Assembly (NCBI RefSeq): GCF_900111735.1
Contig: NZ_FOHW01000008.1
Span: 23,413 to 87,412, forward strand
Origin: Pseudomonas graminis
GTDB lineage: Bacteria > Pseudomonadota > Gammaproteobacteria > Pseudomonadales > Pseudomonadaceae
Direction of reading: 5' to 3'
Length of the DNA stretch: 64,000 bases
Below are positions 16,583 through 24,868 of the stretch, piece by piece. Both the position numbers and the translations under genes were made by a program. The notes under the pieces are model-generated. The model did no database searches. It was not told the origin of the DNA and was given only the letters and a program-made list of their open reading frames with translations. How positions within the stretch are numbered: position 1 is the first letter of the stretch; each line of letters begins with the position of its first letter.

Positions 16583-18030
16583 GCGGCGATCCAGAACATC
16601 ATCAGAAACGCGGCGCCGATCAGCTGGCTGGTGCGGTCGCGGATGGCGAACACCACCGGGTCTTCGTTCATCTGCCCGCGATGGGTCAGCATCCACACCC
16701 GCGTCACCCAGAACAGCAACAGCGGGCAGGCCAGCCAGATGATGTGCGGCGTGACGTACAGCTCGGTGGTTTTTGCGTCCTGGATGTACAGCGCCAGCAC
16801 CATCACCGCGAGATAACCCGACGACGCCCCCAGCGACGCAATCATGTCCAGATCACCGGGATGGTAACCGCGGCCGCGAGCGAAGGTGTTCACCTCCCGG
16901 GCGCGGGCATCACGCAGCTCTGCGTAGCGCTTGACCATCGCCAGGCTGAGAAAAATGAACATCGAAAACGCGAGGATCCAGAACGTCAGGGGCAGGCTGA
17001 ACGCTGCGACACCGGCGATGATGCGTGCGGTGTAGAGCATCGCCAGGGCGATCACGTCCCAGGCCATCATGCGTTTGAGTCTCAGCGAATAAGTCAGAGT
17101 CAGGCCGTAGTAGGCGGCCATCACCGCTGAAAATTGCCATGGCAGGAGCAACAGCGCAGCGCCGAACGCCATGGCCAGCAGCGTCGGCACCATCACCAGC
17201 CCGACCTTGATCGACAGACGCCCGCTGGCGAACGGCCGGTTGCATTTGCTCTTGTGATGGCGGTCGTCGCACAGGTCCAGCAGGTCGTTGAGGATGTAGA
17301 CGCTGGAGGCGCACAGGCCGAAGCACAGGAAGGCGATGACGCCGTCGCGCATCAGATCGAACTGTGCCAGGCGATGGGACGCCAGCAGCGGCACGAAGAT
17401 CAACGCGTTTTTCAGCCACTGGTGCAAGCGCAGGGCCTTGCGCCAGTCCCGCCAGCCGGGGGTGTTGCTGTGGATGGTCGGCTCGACGCGGACTTGCGCT
17501 TTTACCTGTGCTTCGATGCCGCGATCGGGATTAACCACATAGGCCAGGCGAGACACATCCCATATCGGCAAGTCATCTTTCGAGTTGCCAAGGTAATCGA
17601 ATCCGCCCTCGCCGAAGTGTCCAACTAACAGGTCGCGCTTGTTGTTACCGGACAAGTTGCGATTGCTGTTGGACGCCAGCACCAGATCGAATAACTGCAG
17701 ATGATCGGCGATGCGCTCGGCGAGGCTTACATGACTCGCCGTCGCCAGTACCACCATGCGCCCGGTGTCTCGTTCGCGCTGGATCATCTCGATGATTTGC
17801 GGATCGTAAGGCAGGACGGAGACGTCTATTTCCGAGTTGAGCGCCAGGCCTTCTTTCAGCGCGGCCTTGCCCTTGAACAGCCACCCCAGGATGTTCAGGA
17901 TTTTCAGCGGCTGGCTGCGAATGAACGCCATGGCCGTTTCCATCAGCAGATCCGAGCGCAATAACGTGCCGTCGAGATCAACTACCAACGGAGGACAAGT
18001 TTCGAGAACTCGTCCCTGAATTCTGGCCAT
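16579..18030 (-). CDS. HAD phosphatase-UbiA prenyltransferase fusion (DPPR synthase-like)
   Basis: 483 residues. Residues 10-195 are a HAD-type domain with VDLDGTLLRSD near 17, LATASHV near 95 and NSKDDLPIWD near 148. Residues 205-483 are a UbiA-type membrane domain of about eight helices, with NDLLDLCDDRHH near 245 and CNRPFASG. This is the NDxxDxxxD / KxxRP pattern of decaprenyl-phosphate phosphoribosyltransferase. The fusion could make polyprenyl-phosphoryl-5-phosphoribose and also remove the 5-phosphate, the two steps before DprE1. AGGAG upstream and an AT-rich promoter region support the start at 18030 as the head of the operon. Confidence 0.88.
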   Translation of the reverse strand: MARIQGRVLETCPPLVVDLDGTLLRSDLLMETAMAFIRSQPLKILNILGWLFKGKAALKEGLALNSEIDVSVLPYDPQIIEMIQRERDTGRMVVLATASHVSLAERIADHLQLFDLVLASNSNRNLSGNNKRDLLVGHFGEGGFDYLGNSKDDLPIWDVSRLAYVVNPDRGIEAQVKAQVRVEPTIHSNTPGWRDWRKALRLHQWLKNALIFVPLLASHRLAQFDLMRDGVIAFLCFGLCASSVYILNDLLDLCDDRHHKSKCNRPFASGRLSIKVGLVMVPTLLAMAFGAALLLLPWQFSAVMAAYYGLTLTYSLRLKRMMAWDVIALAMLYTARIIAGVAAFSLPLTFWILAFSMFIFLSLAMVKRYAELRDARAREVNTFARGRGYHPGDLDMIASLGASSGYLAVMVLALYIQDAKTTELYVTPHIIWLACPLLLFWVTRVWMLTHRGQMNEDPVVFAIRDRTSQLIGAAFLMMFWIAA

Positions 18031-18407
18031 AGTGGGTGCTCCTGTAGGGTCACAGAACTATAAACAAAATAGAATTTTCACAACTTCAATTAAATTAAAG
18101 GACCTCGCCCGTCACGTCGACGCGGTGGCGTCAGAATTCAATGGCGAGTTCTTGAGGGCGGTTTGCAGGGCTATTTCTCATTAATGAGACAAGCACCGCC
18201 GGGGAATTGGCGACCAACTGATGACTTCTGCGAAGTGACGGTTTTAGTGCCGTGTCTGGTTTGGCGATTGCGGCTCTGTGTGGCGAAACCGTTCCCTTGA
18301 GGACGGCCAGGATCGGGTCGGCGACGGCGCTGTCGTTTCGACTTGCCTCGCAGTCATAATGACTCGCCCTCTGCATCCCCCTTCCCATGTCGTTACCGGG
18401 AGTTTTC
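18031..18407. other. Divergent promoter region between the arabinan-type operon and norR-like gene
   Basis: 377 bp without a supported gene. Bases 18055-18105 are strikingly AT-rich and probably hold the leftward operon promoter; TATAGT reads on the minus strand near 18056-18061. A CATAAT-like -10 lies near 18353-18359 on the plus strand for the regulator gene. Confidence 0.5.
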
Positions 18408-19958
18408 ATGACCCATCCATTGTTGCTTGCGCTGATTCCTCTGGTCGCCGACCTGTCCCGGGACCTGCCGGACGATGAACGCTATCGCCGTCTGCTGCGG
18501 TCGCTGCGCCAGCTATTCCCGTGCGACGCCGTGGCGTTGCTCAAGCTGGAGGATGAGGTGCTGGTGCCGTTGTCGGTCGAGGGACTGAGCCCGGACACAC
18601 TGGGTCGGCGGTTCCGGTTGGGCGAGCACCCGCGGCTGGACATCATTCTGCAAAACCGCGAACCGACGCGATTTTCCACTGACTGCGACCTGCCCGATCC
18701 TTATGACGGGCTGGTCGAAGGCGTGCACGGCGATCTGGAAGTACACGATTGTCTTGGCTGCCCGCTGTATGTGCAGAACACGCTGTGGGGGGTGATTACC
18801 CTGGACTCCCTTGACCCGGCGCGCTTCGGCAGCGTCGAGCTGGGCAACCTTCAGGCGTTCGCCAGCCTGGCGGCGGCGACCGTGATGGCCAGCGAGCGGA
18901 TCAGCCAGTTGGCCCGGGGCTTTGAGGATCAACGCCAACTGGCCGAGGTTTACAAACGCGCGGCAGGCGGACGCGGGCCTCGGGAACTGATCGGACAAAG
19001 CCCGGCGCACAAGCGCTTGCAACAGGAAATCCAGCTGGTGGGCAACAGCCCGCTGACGGTGTTGATCACCGGCGAAACCGGCGTGGGCAAGGAGCTGGTC
19101 GCCGAGGCCATTCACCTGCAGTCGCCCCGGGCGCAGAAGCCGCTGATCAGCCTCAACTGCGCCGCGCTGCCCGAACTGTTGGTGGAAAGCGAGCTGTTCG
19201 GTCACGTCAAAGGCGCGTTCTCCGGGGCGGTCAGCGGGCGCAGTGGCAAGTTCGAGCTGGCCCACGGCGGTTCATTGTTCCTCGACGAGGTGGGCGAACT
19301 GCCGCTGCCGGTGCAGTCGAAACTGCTGCGTGTGTTGCAGAGCGGGCAGTTGCAGCGTGTCGGCTCCGATCAGGAGCATCGCGTGGACGTGCGCATTATT
19401 GCCGCGACCAACCGTGATCTGGCAGAGGAAGTGCGCGCGGGACGCTTCCGCGCGGATCTTTATCACCGTTTGAGCGTTTATCCGTTGGTAGTGTCGCCAT
19501 TGCGCGAGCGCGGTCGCGACGTGTTGTTGCTGGCGGGGTATTTCCTCGAGGAGAATCGGGCGCGGATGGGGCTGCGCAGTTTGCGCATGAGTCCGCAGGC
19601 GCAGGCGGTGCTGTTGGCGTATGCATGGCCGGGGAACGTGCGGGAGCTGGAGCATCTGATCAGCCGCGCGGTGCTCAAGGCGCTGCCGGTGTATGGCGAG
19701 CGGCCGCGGATTGTGACGATCGAGGCGGGAGTGCTGGGCTTTGAGGCGTCCGAGGTGCCTGTTGTGTTGCATTCGAGTGGCGCCCTGCCGCTGATTACGC
19801 CGGTCGAGGGGTTGAAGGGGGCGGTGGACGGGTTTCAGAAGCAGTTGATCGGTGAGGCGCTGGAGCGGCATCACGGGAGATGGGCGGATGTGGCGCGGGA
19901 GCTGAAGGTGGATCGGGCGAATTTGAGTCGGCTGGCCAGGCGATTGGGGATTCGGTAG
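18408..19958 (+). CDS. norR: NorR/FhpR-type nitric-oxide-responsive sigma-54 activator
   Basis: 516 residues from ATG 18408, which has GGGAG upstream; the upstream ATG at 18387 has none. Order: GAF sensor (about 15-170, binds a mononuclear non-haem iron that reacts with NO in characterised NorR), AAA+ domain with Walker A GETGVGKE near 220 and LFLDEVGEL (Walker B) near 291, and a Fis-type helix-turn-helix at the C-terminus (DVARELKVDRANLSRLARRLG). The sigma-54 contact loop reads GAFSGA, not the usual GAFTGA. In Pseudomonas the homologue FhpR controls a divergent flavohaemoglobin gene. No such gene is adjacent here, so the target is elsewhere. Confidence 0.9.
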   Translation: MTHPLLLALIPLVADLSRDLPDDERYRRLLRSLRQLFPCDAVALLKLEDEVLVPLSVEGLSPDTLGRRFRLGEHPRLDIILQNREPTRFSTDCDLPDPYDGLVEGVHGDLEVHDCLGCPLYVQNTLWGVITLDSLDPARFGSVELGNLQAFASLAAATVMASERISQLARGFEDQRQLAEVYKRAAGGRGPRELIGQSPAHKRLQQEIQLVGNSPLTVLITGETGVGKELVAEAIHLQSPRAQKPLISLNCAALPELLVESELFGHVKGAFSGAVSGRSGKFELAHGGSLFLDEVGELPLPVQSKLLRVLQSGQLQRVGSDQEHRVDVRIIAATNRDLAEEVRAGRFRADLYHRLSVYPLVVSPLRERGRDVLLLAGYFLEENRARMGLRSLRMSPQAQAVLLAYAWPGNVRELEHLISRAVLKALPVYGERPRIVTIEAGVLGFEASEVPVVLHSSGALPLITPVEGLKGAVDGFQKQLIGEALERHHGRWADVARELKVDRANLSRLARRLGIR

Positions 19959-19967
19959 GTTTTTTCA

Positions 19968-20902
19968 GATCAAGATCAAGATCAAGATCCTTAAGATCAA
20001 GAGCGTCTGCCTAAGGGCAGACTGTTTCGCCTTCGGCGAGTTACTTGGAAAAGCACCCCAAGTAACCAAGGGTGCTTGCTCCTGGTTGGGTTCCTCCTGC
20101 GTCGGAATACCCTCACTCCGACCACGCTCCGTGGGCCCGCGCCGAACGGACATCCATGTCCTGACGGCGCTCTCGCCGCATCCATGCGGCTCGGCCCACT
20201 GCGCAAGACCTGCGTTCAGCCTGCACCCAAGTCGCGATTGGTGGTGACTGGACTTCTTGTGTTTGAAGATCAAGATCAAAGGCAGATGCAGATGCAGACG
20301 CAGATCAAAAGCTTCCCGGCTGAAGCCGGTCCTACAGTGGGCGCCAATCCCACTGGATGCATGCGATTTCTTGGTGGGACCGGCTTTAGCCGGGAAGAGG
20401 CCAGTATGGGCAATGATTGTTCCCACGCTCCGCGTGGTAACGCCGCCCCGGACGCTCCGCGTCCGCACACGACGCCCATTTAGGCCGGTGAAGTGACGCG
20501 GAGCGTCAAAAGATGCGTTCCCACGCGGAGCGTGGGAACGATCAATCAACTGACACACCGCGCTGTTAGTAGGACCGGCTTCAGCCGGGAAGCCTTTGAT
20601 CTGCTTGTGATCTGCTTGTGATCTGCTTTTGATCTTCATACGCAAAAAGTCCGGTCACCACCAATCGCGACTTGGGTGCAGGCCGAACGCAGACGACGCG
20701 GAGTGGGCCGAGCGGCATGGATGCCGCGAGAGCGCCGTCAGGACATGGATGTCCGTTCGGCGCGGGCCCACGGAGCGTCGTCGGAGTGAGGGAACCCGAC
20801 GAAGTCGGGCCAAACCGGGAGCAGGCACTTTTGGTTACTTTTAGTGCTTTTTGTAACTCGCCGAAGGCGAAACGGTCTGCCCCCAGGCAGACGCTCTTGA
20901 TC
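19968..20902. repeat. Nested inverted-repeat island
   Basis: Outer arms of about 260 bp at 19995-20261 and 20641-20902 are imperfect inverted copies of each other. Inside them sit a second-family REP pair (20312-20397), an inverted GTTCCCACGCTCCGCGTGG element with facing copy (20419-20540) and a single REP arm (20573-20592). Simple repeats mark the boundaries: GATCAA units at 19968-20000 and GATCTGCTTGT-type units at 20597-20636. No coding content is credible in the island. It separates the norR-like gene from the converging MFS gene. Confidence 0.85.
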
Positions 20903-20935
20903 CTGGCGCAGTGGGCCGCACCGCAAACCACCCTG

Positions 20936-22369
20936 CTAGTGAGCAATATCTTCGAGCGCCAGATTCCGCGTCTTCGGCCCAAACCCCCCAATCGTGATGA
21001 TCACAATCAACATACTCATCACAATAAACGTCAGCACCCCCGGCGTGCCGAAGTGATCCAGAAACAACCCGATCAACAAACTGCTGAACACCGTCGACAG
21101 ACGGCTGAACGAATAACAGAAACCCACCGCCCGGGCGCGGATATTGGTCGGGAACAACTCACTCTGGTACGAGTGATAACTGAAACTCAGCCACGCATTG
21201 CAGAACGTAATCATCACCCCGCAAAAGATCAGCCCGGCGGCCGTCGTCTGCTGCGCGAACAGCGTGCCGAAAATCATCGAGCCCAACGCCGAGCCGACAA
21301 TCTGCCACTTATTCTCGAACCGGTTGGCAAACTTCACGAACAACAACGGCCCGAGAGGATAGGCGAGGGTGATGACGAAGGCATACGCCAGACTGTGGGT
21401 CACGCTCACGCCCTGTCCCGACAGCAACGCCGGCAGCCAGTTACCGAACCCGAAAAAGCCGATCGCCTGGAACACATGAAACACAATCAGCATCAGCGCC
21501 CGACGGCGATACGGGGGTTGCCAGATGTCGGCGAAGCGGCCTTTGCCTTCGACCGCTACATTGTGGGTTTCCGGTTCGTCCAGCGCCTGACCGTGATCCT
21601 TCACGCAGCGGGCTTCGAGGTCATCCATGATCTTTTCGGCTTCGCTGAAACGGCCGTGTTGCGCCAGCCAGCGCGGTGATTCCGGCAGGCGCGAGCGCAG
21701 CCACCAGATGAACAGCGCGAACACCGCGCTGGCCAACACCACCCAGCGCCAGCCGGCGATGCCGAACGGGTCCTGGGGCACCAGCCACCAGGACATCAAT
21801 GCCACCGATGGCACCGACAGGAACTGCACGAAAAACGCGAAGGCGAACGCCGAGCTGCGCATGCGCTTGGGCACCAGTTCCGACAGGTACGCGTCGATGG
21901 TCACCAGTTCGATGCCCAGGCCGATGCCCACCAGAAAGCGCATGCAGATGATGCCCAGCGCGGACGTCTGAATGCCCATCAGCACCGTGGCGACGGTGTA
22001 CCAGATCAACGCGAAGGTGAAGATCGCGCGGCGGCCGTAGCGGTCGGCGATCGGGCTCAGCAGGCTGGCACCGAGGAACAGTCCCAGAAAGGTGGCCGAG
22101 GCAAACGCCGCCTGATCGGAAAAGCCGAACACGCCCTGCGCCCCGGTGGCGAACAGCCCGTCGCGAATCAGACCGGGGCTGATGTAGGCGGTCTGAAACA
22201 GGTCGTAGAGCTCGAAGAAGCCGCCAATGGACAGCAGCGCCACGAGCTTCCAGATCGTGGCGACGGCGGGCAGGCGGTCGATGCGCGCGGAAATTCGCGC
22301 CGCGCGTATCGGGTCGATGCCGTCCTGCATCGGACGGGCGTGATCAGGGCTATCAGTGGCGGCATGCAT
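20936..22369 (-). CDS. MFS transporter
   Basis: 477 residues with 12 predicted membrane helices in the sugar/aromatic-acid-porter style. A soluble N-terminal 40 residues leads into ALLSIGGFFELYDLFQTAY. Cytoplasmic motifs include ADRYGRRAIF near 130 and the charged loop PESPRWLAQHGRFSEAEKI near 245. The acidic-aromatic ELYD in helix 1 resembles carriers of organic or aromatic acids, but the substrate is unknown. It is divergent from mntH and convergent with norR across the inverted-repeat island, whose right arm begins 34 bp after its stop. Confidence 0.88.
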   Translation of the reverse strand: MHAATDSPDHARPMQDGIDPIRAARISARIDRLPAVATIWKLVALLSIGGFFELYDLFQTAYISPGLIRDGLFATGAQGVFGFSDQAAFASATFLGLFLGASLLSPIADRYGRRAIFTFALIWYTVATVLMGIQTSALGIICMRFLVGIGLGIELVTIDAYLSELVPKRMRSSAFAFAFFVQFLSVPSVALMSWWLVPQDPFGIAGWRWVVLASAVFALFIWWLRSRLPESPRWLAQHGRFSEAEKIMDDLEARCVKDHGQALDEPETHNVAVEGKGRFADIWQPPYRRRALMLIVFHVFQAIGFFGFGNWLPALLSGQGVSVTHSLAYAFVITLAYPLGPLLFVKFANRFENKWQIVGSALGSMIFGTLFAQQTTAAGLIFCGVMITFCNAWLSFSYHSYQSELFPTNIRARAVGFCYSFSRLSTVFSSLLIGLFLDHFGTPGVLTFIVMSMLIVIITIGGFGPKTRNLALEDIAH

Positions 22370-22482
22370 TATTGTTTTTCCGGATCGGTGAGACGCAGCA
22401 TGTTAGTGCCCCAGAGATTCAAGACAAAACATTTCTGCGCGTTTAAGCTCCGGGGCTGACTGCCACCACGTTTCGGATTCCC

Positions 22483-23802
22483 GTGAAGTACAAACTCCCG
22501 ACCACGGCCACCGCGCCATTTTGCCCGTCGGCGACCACCGACAGCGTCGCCATTCCCGCCAATGCGTCGTTCCTGCGCAAGCTGATGCTGTTCGTCGGCC
22601 CCGGCCTGTTGATCTCCATCGGCTACATGGACCCCGGCAACTGGGCTACTGCCATTGAGGCCGGCTCGCGCTTCGGTTATTCGCTGTTGTTTGTGGTGGT
22701 GCTGGCCAGTCTGTCGGGCATGGTGCTGCAGAATTTGTGTTCGCGCCTGGGCATCGCCACCGGCCGCGATCTGGCGCAGCTGTCCTCCGAGCACTACAGC
22801 CGCCGGGTCGGCATGGGCCAGTGGATTCTTGCCGAACTGTCGATCCTGGCGACCGATCTGGCCGAGGTGCTGGGTGCGGCGCTGGCGTTTCATTTGCTGC
22901 TGGGGGTATCGATTACCACCGGTGTGGCATTGACGGCGTTCGATACGGTGATCGTGCTGGCCTTGCAGGGCGCCAATTTCCGGCGTCTCGAAGCCATCGT
23001 GCTGGGGCTGATCGCGACCATCGCGACGTGCTTCTTTATCGAACTGGTGCTGATCAAACCGTTCTGGCCGGACGTCGTCGCGGGGCTCAAGCCGTCCTGG
23101 GAGATGCTGAGCAATCAGGAACCGCTGTACATCGCCATCGGCATTCTCGGTGCGACGGTGATGCCCCATAACCTGTACCTGCATTCATCGGTGGTACAGA
23201 CCCGGGTCAACGGCACGTCGGTCGAAAGCAAGGCCAGCGCCATTCGTTACGCCCGGGTCGACACCATCGCCTCCCTGAGCCTGGCGCTGGTGATCAACGC
23301 GGCCATTCTGATTCTGGCTGCCGCCGCGTTCCACGGCACCGGCCACACCGATATCGTGGAAATCCAGGACGCCTACCACTTGCTTGATCCGCTGGTGGGC
23401 GGCGCCGTGGCCAGTGTGCTGTTCGGCGTCGCGCTGTTGGCGGCAGGGCAGAGCTCGACGTTCACCGGCACCATCGCCGGTCAAGTGGTGCTGGAAGGGT
23501 TTCTCAAAGCGAAGATCCCGTGCTGGCAACGCCGTCTGGCCACCCGTGGCCTGGCGCTGATTCCTGCATTTATCGGGGTGATCTGGTTTGGCGATGGCGC
23601 AGTGGGCAAGATGCTGGTGCTCAGTCAGGTGGTCCTGAGCCTGCAGTTGCCGTTCGCGCTGTGGCCGCTGATTCGCTTTACCAGCGACCCGCAATTGATG
23701 GGGCCGTTCGCCAACAGCCGCCTGACCAAAACCCTGGCCTGGGGGCTGTTCGGATTGATCTCGGCGGCCAACCTGACCTTGATGTTCTTCTGGGTGAGTT
23801 GA
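22483..23802 (+). CDS. mntH: Nramp-type divalent metal (Mn/Fe) proton symporter MntH
   Basis: 439 residues, 11 predicted helices. Metal-site motifs are present: GYMDPGNWAT near residue 48 (helix 1 DPGN) and ATVMPHNLYLHS near 225 (helix 6 MPH). The consensus transport loop follows near 325 (AAGQSSTFTGTIAGQ). MntH imports Mn2+ with protons. The start is GTG at 22483; the N-terminus KYKLPTTATAPFCPS resembles the start of known Pseudomonas MntH proteins, and no ATG is found upstream. It shares a 113-bp divergent region with the MFS gene, and a REPIN follows. Confidence 0.93.
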   Translation: MKYKLPTTATAPFCPSATTDSVAIPANASFLRKLMLFVGPGLLISIGYMDPGNWATAIEAGSRFGYSLLFVVVLASLSGMVLQNLCSRLGIATGRDLAQLSSEHYSRRVGMGQWILAELSILATDLAEVLGAALAFHLLLGVSITTGVALTAFDTVIVLALQGANFRRLEAIVLGLIATIATCFFIELVLIKPFWPDVVAGLKPSWEMLSNQEPLYIAIGILGATVMPHNLYLHSSVVQTRVNGTSVESKASAIRYARVDTIASLSLALVINAAILILAAAAFHGTGHTDIVEIQDAYHLLDPLVGGAVASVLFGVALLAAGQSSTFTGTIAGQVVLEGFLKAKIPCWQRRLATRGLALIPAFIGVIWFGDGAVGKMLVLSQVVLSLQLPFALWPLIRFTSDPQLMGPFANSRLTKTLAWGLFGLISAANLTLMFFWVS

Positions 23803-23869
23803 CCACTCGCTCAAACTGTTTGAACCGGCTTGCTGGCGAATGCACGCTCGCCTCGCCGGCCGCCCACTT

Positions 23870-23956
23870 GTAGGAGCGCGCTTGCCCGCGAAGGCGCTGT
23901 GTCAGTTCATCGATTCGTCACAGGGACGATGCTTTCGCGGGCAAGCGCGCTCCTAC
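23870..23956. repeat. REPIN (paired REP)
   Basis: GTAGGAGCGCGCTTGCCCGCG faces CGCGGGCAAGCGCGCTCCTAC around a 45-bp spacer, between mntH and the DUF2214 gene. Confidence 0.9.
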
Positions 23957-24059
23957 AATGATCTCGGCACCCGGCACGATCTCTGGCGTGCGCAAAATCC
24001 GGAGCCGGCGATGCAGCGGCTCCGCCAGAATCGGCAGCTATCCACGGTTGTTAAACCCC

Positions 24060-24518
24060 TCAACTCAACAATATCCCCCGCGCCATGCCCGTGGCGGCGA
24101 TGACGATGATGACCATCAGTAACGCCTCCATGTGGCTGATCCGTGCGAAACGGCGCGACAGGGTTGTATCAATGGGCAGGTTCTTCTTGAATGCGATGCG
24201 CCATTTGATGAGCGCGAACATCGGCACCACTTCCAGCGCGAGAATGGCCACGAACGCCGCCATTTTCAGGTGAAACAGTGGCTGATGCAGGTAGTAATAC
24301 GAGCCTTTTTCCAGCCCGCCGAACGCCCGAAACGCCCCGGTGATGAGCAGAATCCCCGCGGAGACGCCCCAGATATTGTCGACCACGAAAACATCCCTGA
24401 ACGATCGCGGATCATCCGTGCGCAACCGCCGCAATGCCCGTCCCCTCGCCAGCACCGCCGCTATCGCAAAACCGAACGCCAGCAGGTGCAATGCAGCCAG
24501 TACCCATTTGATGAGCAT
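24060..24518 (-). CDS. DUF2214 family membrane protein
   Basis: 152 residues, four predicted membrane helices (about 4-24, 48-67, 84-105, 130-150). Features of this uncharacterised family include FVVDNIWGVSAGILLITGAFRAF near residue 44 and a conserved His/Lys segment HQPLFHLKMAAF. The invariant basic and aromatic residues inside helices resemble small membrane proteins of the DUF2214/CopD-like group. GGGGGAG upstream supports the ATG at 24518. Function unknown. Confidence 0.85.
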   Translation of the reverse strand: MLIKWVLAALHLLAFGFAIAAVLARGRALRRLRTDDPRSFRDVFVVDNIWGVSAGILLITGAFRAFGGLEKGSYYYLHQPLFHLKMAAFVAILALEVVPMFALIKWRIAFKKNLPIDTTLSRRFARISHMEALLMVIIVIAATGMARGILLS

Positions 24519-24598
24519 GTTTCAACTCCCCCGAGCGATGTGCAAACCAAGCGTCACCAGACAAGCGTAGCGGGTCACTGGCGTTACGCCTTGATCGA

Positions 24599-24763
24599 TC
24601 AGGCGCCGCGAGAAAAATAATGCCCGGGGCGTCGCTCATCATTTCTGCGAGTGCTTGCCCTCGCGGTGCTGATGAACAAAATCAAAGTAGAACGCCGACA
24701 CGCCAACAGCGCTATCACCGAAAGAATTATCAAACCGATCACCGAGTTATCCATCACGCTCAT
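24599..24763 (-). CDS. Candidate small membrane protein (54 aa)
   Basis: A short frame running in the same direction as its neighbours, from ATG 24763 (alternative ATG 24754) to TGA at 24599. It encodes a hydrophobic helix (NSVIGLIILSVIALLACRR) and a strongly basic tail, the layout of single-pass small membrane proteins. GGATGAGCG precedes the internal start. It lies between the GNAT/C39 gene and the DUF2214 gene in an otherwise empty 350-bp gap. No homologue is recognised, so the call rests on layout alone. Confidence 0.3.
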   Translation of the reverse strand: MSVMDNSVIGLIILSVIALLACRRSTLILFISTARASTRRNDERRPGHYFSRGA

Positions 24764-24868
24764 CCAGCAAGTCGCCCGAAGGCCGAGCGCCTATTCATTC
24801 CTTTTGCCTGTTCAACTGCAATCAATACGACGGGATCTTTACGCAAACAGCGCCTTGCCTGACGCCGT

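Noticed and set aside
20672..21679. 335-codon plus-strand frame in the inverted-repeat arm and MFS gene
   Set aside because: It runs through repeat DNA and then antisense to a clear MFS gene; composition is Arg/Gln-rich shadow coding.
22370..22482. Possible manganese riboswitch or MntR box before mntH
   Set aside because: No yybP-type structure and no clear inverted repeat of the MntR kind could be seen in the 113 bp.
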